From NCBI GenBank assembly GCA_022885665.1, contig JAGQDJ010000001.1, positions 62,001 through 126,000 of the forward strand: 64,000 bases of DNA, given 5' to 3'. Each line of letters begins with the position of its first letter. Position 1 is the first letter of the stretch. The stretch is from Triops longicaudatus. Taxonomy: Eukaryota > Arthropoda > Branchiopoda > Notostraca > Triopsidae. A program made the position numbers and the translations under genes. The notes below the pieces were generated by a model, which had not been told where the DNA came from, made no database searches, and saw nothing but the letters and a program-made list of their open reading frames with translations. Shown here one piece after another: positions 51,601 to 62,252 of this stretch.

Positions 51601-54600
51601 TGATGACTTCTTTTTTTTTAAATTCAGGAGGAGGAAAGTGGAAAACTTTGGAAGAAATTCAACTCATTACGCAACGGACCGAAGACGGAGACTTTGTACG
51701 TATGGAAGTAAGACATCGACAATACAAACTACGTCACGTATACTTAGAAACTTGATTTTCAGACCGAGATCACTGAAAGGAGAGTCACACAAGGAAGATC
51801 TGTGTCACCTTCAGGTAGCTATTACTCGCCAGAATCGTCACCCATTCCCCAACCGAGCCGAAAATTCTCCAAAGACAGCGGATCCCACTTTGCTGACGAA
51901 GATGGACATCTTCAAAGTAAAGTCTTGTTTTCCTTGCAATTCAGCAAACATCCTTTCACTTTTTGTTTGGTATATTTCAATAGGTAAAGATGAAATCGAT
52001 TTTAAGAGACGCGAAATCGTTCTGGACGAACCTTTGCAAACCTTGCAAACTAAAATTTATGGCACTATGCAAGCTCCCTTTGTTACCTACAACATGGTGC
52101 CCTGGACTTTGCGTGCGCGGAAAGAAGTATTATTATCACAGAAATCACTAGATAAATGTTGACTTATACCGTTATGAAAAGGTGTTTTACCCCGGCGAAG
52201 TTTTGAGCAACCCGCTAGCTATTCATCTCGTGTTTTGCCAAATAGTGCGGGACACTTTTAACCCGGGTTGCATTCGCATTGGCAGGGAGGAGCGGATCAA
52301 GATGAAACAGGTAAGCTCCTTTCTTGTTTTTTTTTGTCCTGCACAAAAAACATAATATGATCCTTGCTTTTGTCCCATGTTAAGTTGCTCGAAAGCTATG
52401 AAGTGAGCACCCACACTTTACTCTCCGCGCCACAAAAGAATTCCGTGAAGAAAAACGTCACTGAACTGGCTCGCAGTTGGACTACTTACTTTTCGCGTTT
52501 ACATCCTGTCTCGGTAAAGAATATCTCCCTGTATTGTTAAATGTCCCCCTTTTTTTTCCTTATCGTCATAACCTAATTAACCGATGTGTAGGGTGGGAGG
52601 CAAAATATGGACGTCCAATATTTGGCCGTGTCTGATACGGCCGTTCGCCTAGTGAAACGAGACAAGAACGCTACTCAAGAAGAACTTGAAGTACTTGATA
52701 CGATTCCGTAAGTTCCGTTTTAGTCTGATTTTGCCTGTAACTTTTTTTTTACCGTACGTGTGCGTAACGAAACATTGAGCATCGAGACAATGGATGCTGT
52801 AAAGAGTAGAAAGTGAAAGACGCAGTTGTAGCCACTGTACAAGAAAGCGTAAAGAAAAAACGGCTTAAATGATGGGGGAATGGGTTTAGAGAAGGACCTT
52901 TAGTATCCCTAAAGGGAAAGTTCGGTATTAAGGTAATGAAAGTAAAAGTAAATTAGGCGAGTTTGCATTTTTATTCGTCCTACCCCGAGCGGGTACTGTC
53001 ATTCAAGACGCAACCTTCCTAGGAGGAAGCTGAGAACCGAATAGTGATCGCAATCGCGAGTTAAGAAGGTGCTGTTCAGGATACTTGGTTATCACCACTT
53101 AATTAGTGAAGTAGATCAGTTAAACGTTGCATTTCTAATGATAGTGAAGCTGTTTTGGAGGAAATTACTGGTTAGCATTTTGTCGCCTTCTTTCCTTATA
53201 GGCGCTGTAGACAAAAATAGTCGTTGACGTGTGTTTTTGTTGGTAACATTTTAATTACTTGGTAGCGTTCGCGTATAATTCTGAGGGTTTCTACCTGTTA
53301 GTCATGTGTGACGCCAAGGGCTGGAGGCCCTAGGTAGGCCCCAACTTTAGAATGTTTTCCCGCTTCCGTTTAGCTGGCGCATGTCCCTACCTCTTATGCC
53401 GCAGGTTTTCGGACGTGAAGCGGAAAATGCTGCCTTATCCTTCACTGAACCGTTCTCAGTGTGCTCAGTTACTTTTCAATCTTATTGAAGTGACCTTACA
53501 GCGAACACTATTTCATTGTTACCTTTTACAATAGAACAGTAGTGTTTTCTTGAATGTTTTGCGTATTATATTCGCGGATACGTCGGTACTACGACCGTGA
53601 CACAAGAACCGACTTTTCAGTAACATTGTAGTTTGGTTAAGCGAATTGTTTCAGTGAATATTTTTGGAAGATAAGACCTCATAACAGCTTTGGTGTGCTT
53701 AGTGTTCTTTATTCGCTATTCTTTATAAGCTAGTGAGTGCAACAGGTGTGCATTAGAGTAAGATAAGACGAGTAATTAGCGTGGCTAACCCTTCAGTTTT
53801 GGTTAAAACAAACTAGCCTGGATCGTTCAACGAAAATGTTAATTACGCTTAGACAATAAGTACTTCATAGTTTGACTTTTCGTCCTTCTTTTTAAGTGAG
53901 AATACCGTAAGCAATAATGCCGCGTGCCGGTTGGTTGCACCTTTCCCATATTTATGAATTCCGACCACAATTTAATGTTGCACCTGCGGATTTTTATGAA
54001 GGATTTTCCTTCCGTTTTTCTCAACCTTTTTGGGTAAAGAACTTTCTCATTTGGTCATTGTTATTGTAGGCTGGAGGAAGTGGCGGACGTCCGTGTTCCC
54101 CGTGCCTCCACATTACAGTTGAGTTTGACATCCGGCTCCGTTCTGACGTTATACAGTCACCGCGCTTTACTCATTCGCGACATGATTGACCGATTCCTGG
54201 ACGATCATGACAAGGTAAGTGGACTGTCAACATTGTTTGGTTCGCTTTTTTTGAGTGTATGTTATTATCGTCCATCCGCCTATCTCCTTTTACACTGATT
54301 TTACTTCCTATCTGCTTTGCACACTGTTCGGGTAAGAACGTACGGAAAACAGATATTAGGTGACATAAGTACGTGACGAAGCAAAAGACTGATGCCGTTA
54401 AAACGCATATGATATGCAAACTCACGTGACCTCGTGTTGTTCGCTAGCTTGACGCAAGCCTCCATCTCTTCGAAAAAGTTACCCGGTATCGGTTTTTACT
54501 CCAGTTTGCGAATTTCGATGAGCAGGCGTTGCACACTAGGCTCTCCTTGATCCCATTTCAGTCGCTTTGTTTGTTGTTGACATTACGTAAGGAGTGAAAA

Positions 54601-57600
54601 ATGGCAACTGCCGCCCAGGTACAAGTAATTAAGCTTTCTTTACTACACCCATCCGTGAATAGATTAGTTTCCTGGAAGTTGATTAAACGGGATGTCTCGA
54701 GGCCCGAAATTCATTTGCAGTAATTTTTCATGAACCGTGTTGTTGTTTGGTATTCTTATGTTGTTAGTTTTCGAACTTTAAATATGCTAGACAAATCCTA
54801 AGGCCACCGTATATCCGTACTTCTATGAGCGAATATTTCGACGAAAAAATTTGAAAAATTTCGACGTTGATTTTGCTAACACCGTAATGGTCTTTTTGCC
54901 TTTTGATAATATTTGTGATGGTGAATTGTTAGTCGTAATGACAGGAATATGCGAGCGAAATATTTTTTAAGTAAACTTTTTAATAATTTTGGTGACTTGG
55001 CAGATATGTCAGTCTTAGACGAATATGTGACGAAGTCGTCGTAGTAGAGTTTAGATCGTGCGCAATTAATGGAAAATATAACTTTACCCAACATTGATAA
55101 CAAAACCGGAGCCTCACTGGATAGTCAAAGTAGTTTGTTTGTTTAATCAGCGTTCACTTGAGTGCAGTTCCCCTGTAGCTTGTTTCCACATGCATTTTTT
55201 TTCACTTGGAAATCACTGTTAGTACACTGAACCTTCCATTTATGCTGTCTCATTTTACGCGGTCCCTGTTTTACGAGGTCTGAAATTTGGTATTAAAAAC
55301 ATATAAACAATAAGCTGTAGCACAAATTTACACACTTAGGCTTTTCTTCAACATAATGATAAATATTTTGCATTTATAGAACGAAATTACGTAGCCCTAC
55401 AGCAGATACATGGGAATAAAAGACCGATGTAGCGAGTCGTGTCGAATAGACAGCATTTAACTTCTAAGGTTTGCAGTATTCTGTAAAGTCATGATAGCCG
55501 TTTAAAAATTGCTCAGCAATAATCAATTACGTTTCAATTATACGTAGAACTTAAATTAAATATTTGTCACTTTTTGCTATTCAATAAAAATAAACCTTCT
55601 GAGAGTATGGAACGAATCCCTATCTTATATCTATGCACATGTAGAACATGGCTCAGTCGACGCGTTTCCGTTTCCACGATATTTTCGCGGATCCAATCTA
55701 CTGCGTTAATGAGGAGCTTATTGTAGCGTAGTATTCTTAAGTAAAATTGAGAATTTTTTAAACGTATTAAATTTTAGATGCTTCATTGAAAGCTGTATTA
55801 TTTTCTGTTACATTCGTTTCCATTTACATAGTTTCTGTTATTATCGTTTTTGAAGTGGCGAAAGAAGTAAGCTCGTCGTAAAATGTTGCCAAGGAAGGAA
55901 CATAATGAGTTCGCAAAACCTGCGGTGATTTTATTGCATCCCTCATGTAGATACATACTAGCAAGAAATCTTAAATACAATGCATGGAGTTCGTGATTTT
56001 TAGTTTTTTATGTTTTTTTATATTTTTGGATATCCAAAAAGAAACTCCCCGAAATATAAAAGGACTTAAAACTTTTTTCCCCGAACTCCAGATCAGGTTT
56101 TGAGTTGTCTTTGCGAAATCACGCAATTTATCCGAAGAAGCATTCCAGCGTCTTTTAGAGGTCAAGCTGTAGTATTTTGCCATCATAGTTGTTTAGCAAT
56201 CTTGGGATGAAGTTCTGGATAACACCTAACAGATTAGGTAAAATTTTGCAAAAAGATTCACTATGCGCGACAGATTGTTAAGTGCTAGTTCCGTTTTGAT
56301 AACTTTCAAGGCTTTAAAGAAGTAGTTGGCTTCATTTTGAAGACAAGCTTTGTCGTGTAGAATCGAGTACAAGTAAAAAGAAAGTCCTGAGCACAGACTT
56401 ACAAAAGACTAAACTTCAGGAAAGTACACAAAATTGGGTTTGCCGTTTTGTGTCTTTTTTTGTGTGTCCCTAAGTAATTTTGAATAATAAAAAAGAAACT
56501 TGGCAAGTATTTACCGTAACATAAAACCCCTTTGCATGAAAGTTAAGGCATGCTATTGTAGAACTGCTAACCTACTTCGTGCCCATTATTAATCTAACAG
56601 ATGCGAAGCTTTTTATGTAATAAGAGAACATCTCTTCGAACTCCGTTCTGATTTTCGTAAGAATCTCGTAGGCTTCGGAACTTGTATCCAGAAAATTCAC
56701 AAATGAGAAAATGAACTGATCGACGAAAACACAAATTGTACTTCCGGGATTTGCCATATGAGTTGAGTGTATTATCCCATTGATGACGTTGTATAGCGCG
56801 GGTGAGGGTTAAGGTAGCCGGAAGGATGTATACAATACATTTGTAAGTGCTTGTGGCTACTGTATAACGGTGGTCTTCGGTTTGCTCATCAAGCCACCTG
56901 GCGAAGTTACGCGGGGATGTTTATGTACGGAAAACCATCTGGCTCCGTTTTTTACACTCAGATGTATGGATATACCTTTTGCATATTGCCGGGCTCTCAG
57001 TAAGAATCAAGCTGCATTAGCGACAACATCACATTTTCTTGGATCATGTTTTACCGCGCTTTGTTCACAAATCTTGAAAAATAACTCACTGTGTGAAATA
57101 ATGGAAAGCGATGTGAAATTTCGCAAATCGTGGCACGAATTGTCGGCCACGATGCGAAGACGCGCTTCGCAGCGCAGGTTAGCTATCACGGAAAGTGAGC
57201 GTAGCGAAAGTGAGTGGCGAGATTCGAGTCGCTCAGAATCAGCCCTATCGACTCTAGTTTCCGAATCTGGAATCGCCACTGCCAGCTCACTCCGACTGTC
57301 CTCTGACCGCGAACCCGACCCCCGCACGGCCACCCCGTACGAGATCGTTGACATAACTTCAAAGATTCCTATGGAATATCCTACAGTAGAACCAGAAACC
57401 GATTCTTGGGTTAAACCGAATCCTCCGACCAGCTCCCAACCAAGTAGCTCCGAAAGTAATCACTACGACCTTTACCAAGCGGCTTTGTGCGTTATTCACC
57501 AAAACCGGGCTCTTTTCGAGAAAACTCACCCCGATTATCCAACCCCTCCCGAGTTTACCGGAAATATCTTCCGGATTCATCGAACCATTGCGTCCAACAC

Positions 57601-60600
57601 CAGTTCCTCGATGTCCCGAACCAACGATGAAGTTCAGTATTTCCCAGCACCTGGGTTCTGTAAAGCCCGGAAGGCCATGTTCGAATCTTGGTCATTGCAA
57701 CAACAGTCTGCCAAAGAGCCCAATCACTATCATTACCCGTCTTCGTATTCAGATTCATCTTCCCGCTCGCTAGGAGTTCAGCTCGCGATCCGGACTTTGA
57801 GCTCCTTACCCCCGTTTTCTAATTATTCCTCAAGTGGTTCAACCACTTTATCCATCTCCACTTCTTCTGACTCGTGCGTTTCGCCTAATTCGAGCAACTC
57901 GCATGAGGTATCACTCCAGAAAAATGATTGGGCAGAGGAAAGCACGTCAGAAGAGGAGAAGTATCAGATGGACGTAACGCTTTCCAGAGATCAAGATAAC
58001 CTCAGCAGCGTCGCTGAGGTGAGCGAACCGGTAAACCATCTGACAAACAAAGCGGTACACGCTGCTACCGGGAGACGGGTCTCTTTCACTGATGACGTAG
58101 CCATGGTTGAAATTGAGACGGAATATGCACCAGGTGACGGCTTTCGGCGCCGAAAGTTGGGCATTGCCCGTTTCGAGAGCGAGATTAGTTCTTACGCCGT
58201 TCTGGATGAGAGTGAAGAGTTTCTGCAAGAAGAAGTGTTGACTGCTACTGAAGAGGAAGATGTAGTCAGTGAGATAGAAGATAAGGAACGAGAGGAATAC
58301 AGTAGCGCTTGTGTGGAAAATAGGGAGAATTCCAAGGAAGGGTGGGGTTTGAGTGAATCTTCCAGAGTAGAAGAACACGATTACGAGGTTGAAAGATTGC
58401 TAGTGCGGAGGGTGTATGAAAAACGTGCAGTACGGAAACCTATGGGAGTGAGTTACAAGAAGTGGCGCGGTTGCTGGGCGTTGCCGTGGGGCAGAATGTT
58501 TGCTCGGCTTCTATGTGGTGACTTTGTTCGAACGGGGGACACACAGTGGTTGATGGAAGAGGACAGCGAGAGTTGTAGCGAATCGGTGTGTTCGTATTGT
58601 TGTGATTGCGACAGCGGCACCGAGTGTTGTTCCAATTCGAGCGAATCGTGTTTAGCGTGTTTGGCAGATTTTGACACTTTGCAGAAAATTGAACGCAGTT
58701 TGACGCTGTTAGAAGAGAAAGCCAAACCGGTTTGCAAAAACGTAGAAAAAAGTTGCGAACAAGGAAGTCATGTACAGGACAAAGAGGAAAATGAAGCGTT
58801 GTGGACACCAAAGACTGAGACTGGGAGCGAAAGCGACTCGCATGGACAGTTAGCGGAAACAGTATTAGAAAATGTAATTTGGAAGACTGAGTTGATCCAC
58901 TATAATTTTGGAACTTCCATAATTTCAAACAACTGACGTTTCAAACACTCTCTGGGCATTCAGAATCTTGTTTTGTGTGCATATCTATTTATTTTATTCG
59001 TACATTTTTATCGCTATGCTTGTATTGTTACCTTTTTATATTACTTTATAGTTTATTTTAGTACAGTATTATTATTTCTGTTTGTTATTTGTTTGCTTGT
59101 TTTAGTTCTGTACATTGTAAATATACGTGTATTGATGAGCTTTGTTATTTTCAGTGCAAAGGCCGTGACTACCGGACAGAGGCCAAAGAACTTCCGCAGT
59201 TGGCCAACACTCCTTGGAATGAGACCGCGGAAATTTTAAATTTGAGCGAGGAAAACGCCGATTTGAGTCCTACCCAGCCCCAAGATGGCAAACATAGCCT
59301 ATTGCAGTTTGCCATTATCCATTTCCGGCAAAGTCCTGAGAAGTTTGAGATCTTGCGCGGCGAGGATGGCTCTATCCGGGGATCTTTACCCGTTGTAGAG
59401 AAGAACAAAAAGAACAAGAGCAAGAAAAACAGCAAAGAAGCTGACTGGACATGGAAAGATCAAGTGGAAATGGTGAAGTTCACAAAAATGCCCATCCAAG
59501 CTTCCCTACTGAGCTTGGAATCCAGCGAAGAGAACAAACTGGCGTTGGAGTGCTTTTTGGCTATTATGCGGTACATGGGCGATATCCCTATGGGTAAAGG
59601 CCAATCCGAAGTCGACTCGGTTTACACCATCCTTATGGTATATGTTCATATCGTGCTCCCGTGAAGATGTACAGTATAAAATTTGATTTAGAATTGCCAT
59701 AAGTATGAGGCCTTGAGGGACGAAGTCTATTGTCAGATCATGAAGCAAACCACAAATAATAAATCCGCCAAGCCGGATTCATGCCAAAGAGGTTGGAGAC
59801 TCTTTACGATCGTGGCAGCGTACTTTAAGTGCTCGGAGACTTTGAAACCCTTCCTGCTCAAGTATCTGGAAACGGCAGCTTACGACAAACGTCGTGCATA
59901 TCACGGTAGTGTAATAACTTGCTTTTCTGTGACGGGAAGTTTACAATTTTGTTGTGAAATTAGGAACTGCTATGGTATGCCTACAGAATTTGCGCAAGAC
60001 ACTGAAATACGGCGGACGCAAGAACGTGCCTAGCATTGAGGAGATCACCGCCATTACAGCGGGCAGGAATTCCAAACGGCAAATTTACCGCTTGCCTGGA
60101 GGAACCGAACGAGTCATTAACACCAAATCTACGTCTGTTGTTCAAGATATCATAGAAGAAATCTGTGCGGTTATCAATGTACGATCGCCGCTGGAAATGG
60201 AAGAGTATTCTTTGTATTGCATCGTGGAAGGAGACACTTTTACGATGCCACTGGCTAGAGAAGAATACATTTTGGATGTCACGACCGAGCTTCAGAAAAA
60301 CCAACAAGTACGTTTCCTTTTCGTAACGGGATTTTCTCTGTTGATGGATTTGGATTCTTGTACGAATTAATGAAGTGAAGGTGAAAAGAATAACTCGAAA
60401 GATGGAATTGAAAAAAAAAAAGAATAGCTGAAGATTAAAAAATTTTGTGGTGTAGGTGTACTACTTAATTTTCTGCCGTTCGGTATGGCACTTCTCCCTA
60501 CGATTGGACAATCCCTTGTACGTTGAAGTTGTTTTCAATCAAATTGCGCCGGACTACCTTGAAGGTTTACTTCTCGTTATGCCAGGCGAGCAGTTATCCC

Positions 60601-61280
60601 AAGAATGTGTGGTAAGTTTTCTTAGATTTAAATTTTAAATGAATAAGTAGCTGACAGAAATGCTTTTAGTACGATATTGCCAAAGTCGGCGCGTTGCTTC
60701 ATAAAGCAGCTGCATTGGAACATGTGCCTACCATGAAAGAAACCAAATATCTTCTACCGAAGCCAGCCTTGTCGGTACGAAGCATGAAACCACCTCAGTG
60801 GGTACACTTGGTGCAGAGTGCTTGGCAAGATATTGAAAAACTAACTCCCCTCGAAGCCAAGTCAGCTGTTCTGCAAGTCCTGAATACATGGAATTTGTTT
60901 GGGTCATCGTTCTTTGCTGTTCAAAGAATAGCGGATCCCCCAACACGAATGGAGCACATTTTGGCGTTGAACAAAAGAGGTGTTCACTTCTTGGACGTCA
61001 TGACTCATGTAAGCTTACTTTTTGTTCTTGAAGTTGCGGTTTTAATATGCGTTTTTTTATATTTTAGGAAACTTTGTTGCATTATCCGTATTCTGAAGTC
61101 ATTTCCACAAGAAAAGTCAAATCTGAAGATGGAGCCCTTTTCTTGGACATGAAGTGTGGTAACCTTATGCAACAGAAGATCACAAGAATTCAGACTGACC
61201 AAGCGCATGAAATTGCCCGACTTATTCGACAATATATAACAATCGAACAAAAACAAACGACAGATACCGCAGCTAAATAA
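36630..61280 (+). CDS. MYO15: Class XV-type unconventional myosin (MyTH4-FERM)
   Basis: Actin motor with a MyTH4-FERM tail. The 43 coding exons give 2,841 aa. First exons: 36630-36647, 38529-38639, 41162-41250, 41364-41427, 42158-42267, 42602-42877. Motor, about 1-750: N-terminal GDLVWFDPGVGY, P-loop GESGSGKT (157-164), switch I NDNSSRFGKY, switch II DIFGFED, actin-side VRCLKPN, relay LRYSGMLETIRIR. Three IQ motifs (exon 44675-45224). MyTH4-1: 45687-46467. FERM-1 F1 lobe: 46722-46969. A Pro/Ser/Gln-rich linker of about 920 aa (exons 47100-52126) separates it from F2-F3 (51984-54214). MyTH4-2: 59155-59905. FERM-2: 59964-61280. The SH3 domain normally placed between FERM-1 and MyTH4-2 was not found, and the C terminus (TTDTAAK) lacks a PDZ ligand. 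The optional 72-base exon at 50323-50394 has a weak donor. Family is firm; the start exon is probable. Confidence 0.93.
40296..41000 (+). CDS. Alternative first exon of the myosin (Ser-rich, CxxC-CxxC extension)
   Basis: An ATG in good context (acaATGG) opens 235 codons that end at a consensus donor (AAC|gtaagt) in phase 0, the same phase as the normal exon 2 donor. It therefore joins exon 41,162 in frame and adds PQVFTLTNL directly after LPVLKRN. The extension is Ser/Pro-rich (MDSDSPPNSPSRESDSNS), then basic (RKPRRRPSLKDLF, RPLIRRRKS), then has a four-cysteine module HCVKC plus NLCPKC with 27 residues between the pairs, like a zinc ribbon. Using it drops the 36630 and 38529 exons, so the motor loses its N-terminal SH3-like subdomain. 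An in-frame stop lies 100 bases upstream, so it is a first exon unless a weak acceptor (tatgggaag, about 40,230) is used to make it a cassette. Total would be about 3,033 aa. Confidence 0.6.
47866..48185. mobile_element. Non-autonomous hAT-like element in a myosin intron
   Basis: The left end CAGGGATCGGCAACC and the right end, read in reverse complement as CAGTGGTAAGCAACC, form 15-base terminal inverted repeats with the CAG start and GCAACC inner block seen in hAT elements. The 8-base flanks acgtaagc (47,858-47,865) and acctaagc (48,186-48,193) match at 7 of 8 positions, as expected for a hAT 8-bp target-site duplication. The 320-base interior encodes no transposase and contains repeated GGGCC blocks near each end. 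It lies in the intron between exons 47,283-47,438 and 48,315-48,547 and does not touch splice sites. Confidence 0.75.
52708..54069 (+). other. Longer myosin intron, no nested gene seen
   Basis: A 1.36-kb intron inside the FERM-1 F2-F3 coding part, flanked by exons 52592-52707 and 54070-54214 with matching phases. I see no open frame with domain-like sequence and no mobile element ends. Confidence 0.6.
57101..58936 (+). CDS. Nested 611-aa intronless frame with PP1-docking motif, PPP1R15-like core
   Basis: A single open frame of 612 codons lies inside the 4.9-kb myosin intron (54,215-59,154), same strand. The chosen ATG has good context (ataATGG); an upstream in-frame ATG at 56,966 would add 45 residues. 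The first 300 residues are Ser-rich and disordered. RVSF at residues 326-329 (58,076-58,087) is a canonical PP1-binding RVxF. After it come 18 residues, an aromatic Phe, 8 residues, RF, and Ile four residues after that Phe. This spacing equals what I recall for CReP/PPP1R15B (KVTF, 18, W, 8, RF, I), although W is F here and the basic residues after RF are acidic. Beyond it lie an acidic stretch, GCWALPWGRMFARLLCG, and a Cys-rich segment (SCSESVCSYCCDCDSGTECC). If it is PPP1R15-like, it would steer PP1 to eIF2-alpha. It could instead be an alternative first exon of a motorless MyTH4-FERM isoform. Coding status is likely; family is tentative. Confidence 0.6.
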   Translation: MESDVKFRKSWHELSATMRRRASQRRLAITESERSESEWRDSSRSESALSTLVSESGIATASSLRLSSDREPDPRTATPYEIVDITSKIPMEYPTVEPETDSWVKPNPPTSSQPSSSESNHYDLYQAALCVIHQNRALFEKTHPDYPTPPEFTGNIFRIHRTIASNTSSSMSRTNDEVQYFPAPGFCKARKAMFESWSLQQQSAKEPNHYHYPSSYSDSSSRSLGVQLAIRTLSSLPPFSNYSSSGSTTLSISTSSDSCVSPNSSNSHEVSLQKNDWAEESTSEEEKYQMDVTLSRDQDNLSSVAEVSEPVNHLTNKAVHAATGRRVSFTDDVAMVEIETEYAPGDGFRRRKLGIARFESEISSYAVLDESEEFLQEEVLTATEEEDVVSEIEDKEREEYSSACVENRENSKEGWGLSESSRVEEHDYEVERLLVRRVYEKRAVRKPMGVSYKKWRGCWALPWGRMFARLLCGDFVRTGDTQWLMEEDSESCSESVCSYCCDCDSGTECCSNSSESCLACLADFDTLQKIERSLTLLEEKAKPVCKNVEKSCEQGSHVQDKEENEALWTPKTETGSESDSHGQLAETVLENVIWKTELIHYNFGTSIISNN

Positions 61281-61312
61281 ACAGTAAAAGTTTGCTTTCT
61301 GCTGAGGGAGAT

Positions 61313-61318
61313 AATAAA
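61313..61318 (+). terminator. Myosin polyadenylation signal
   Basis: AATAAA lies 33 bases after the myosin stop codon in the sense direction. Confidence 0.7.
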
Positions 61319-61694
61319 CGAAGGGAGATTGATTGCCAATGTATTGTGTGGAATTGTAATGATTTGTGCTCAATGTTGAGGAAAGAAACAACCTTTAAAG
61401 TTATGTAAACTTGATTATTTGTTTATGAAATATACTTAGCGATTCTAATAATTTTGTCGTAGATTACTGAGTCTTCGCAATCGTTTTAAATATTCGAAAT
61501 TTTAACGCTTATACTATATTGTTCGTAAAGCATAACACTGATAGGCCTAGTTTGGGAGAGCGAAGCTGCACGCCATATTTCTCGAAGTTCTTCCTAAGTC
61601 TTTCCCGCTTTCCATGCTCTCGGCAATTAAGCAAACATTTGTTTGACAAATAAACTTCCTATCCGAAACGGTGTTCTGTCCTTACGATCTCGTC

Positions 61695-61881
61695 CAGGGG
61701 CGCAGCCAGGAATTTTTTTCGGGGGAGGCCCGTATGTTTTTTTCGGGGGGGGGGGGGGNNNNNNNNNNNNNNNNNNNNNNNNNNNNNNNNNNNNNNNNNN
61801 NNNNNNNNNNNNNNNNNNNNNNNNNNNNNNNNNNNNNNNNNNNNNNNNNNNCCCCCCCCCCCCCCCTTCGCTTCGCCCCTG
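61695..61881. mobile_element. Short element with CAGGGGCG inverted ends, containing an assembly gap
   Basis: The left end CAGGGGCGCAGCCAGG and the right end, read in reverse complement as CAGGGGCGAAGCGAAGG, share 11 of the first 12 bases. Inside each end is a long homopolymer: G before and C after a run of 93 N. CAGGGGCG-type ends occur in hAT-like DNA transposons. I found no convincing target-site duplication, so the class is uncertain. Open frames across the gap are artefacts of the N run. Confidence 0.45.
61759..61851. other. Assembly gap (93 N)
   Basis: All bases are N. The gap is flanked on the left by a run of 14 G and on the right by a run of 15 C, which probably caused the assembly or sequencing failure. 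Confidence 0.98.
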
Positions 61882-61997
61882 TTCCCTACCTGAAAGAATT
61901 CTAAGAAATAATAAATGAACAGAAGTCTTCATAAATGACAAGTGAACATCAACATACCATAAGTAAGAGTTATATTTCAATAACAAACTACGCGTAA

Positions 61998-62250
61998 AGC
62001 GCTTTGGCCTAGCGGTCGAAGTCATGGACTTCTGATCGCGAGGTAGTGGGTTTGAGTCCCCATGTCAGAAGTTTGATTTTTCAGGGGGACAAAAGTACCA
62101 ACTTCCCTGTCTTGCTTCCTATGGATCCTGGTACATCCCAATAAAATGGAATTGCTAAGAGTACCACGGGAAGTAGGAGAGGGGGTAGGAAAGTGTGAAC
62201 GAGGCCTCGAAAAGCATGATACATACATCGCACATCGGCATCGTACATCG
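61998..62250 (+). mobile_element. tRNA-derived SINE-like sequence
   Basis: TGGCCTAGCGG (62,005-62,015) fits the pol III A box and GGTTTGAGTCC (62,049-62,059) fits the B box, 44 bases apart as in a tRNA. The anticodon-arm region reads TGGACTTCTGATCGCG. The acceptor ends do not pair and only three T-stem pairs form, so it is not a functional tRNA. About 180 bases of unrelated body follow, ending in short repeats of the type acatcg(c/t)ac at about 62,225-62,252, consistent with a SINE tail. No second copy is present for comparison. Confidence 0.6.
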
Positions 62251-62252
62251 CA

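Noticed and set aside
54550..54620. A possible small SH3-encoding exon after acceptor ccatttcag in the myosin intron
   Set aside because: All three frames meet a stop within a few codons before the next donor-like site.
56572..56757. A 61-codon minus-strand frame with ATG inside the myosin intron
   Set aside because: Short, no recognisable domain, no promoter or polyadenylation support.
57947..58928. Long minus-strand frames (143 and 162 codons)
   Set aside because: They are antisense to the nested 611-aa frame and show the biased composition expected of a shadow.
61627..62025. Open frames spanning the N run with poly-Gly or poly-Pro
   Set aside because: They are artefacts of unknown bases and homopolymers.
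62005..62059. A functional tRNA gene, from good A and B boxes
   Set aside because: The acceptor arms are not complementary and only three T-stem pairs form. A degenerate tRNA-derived element fits better.
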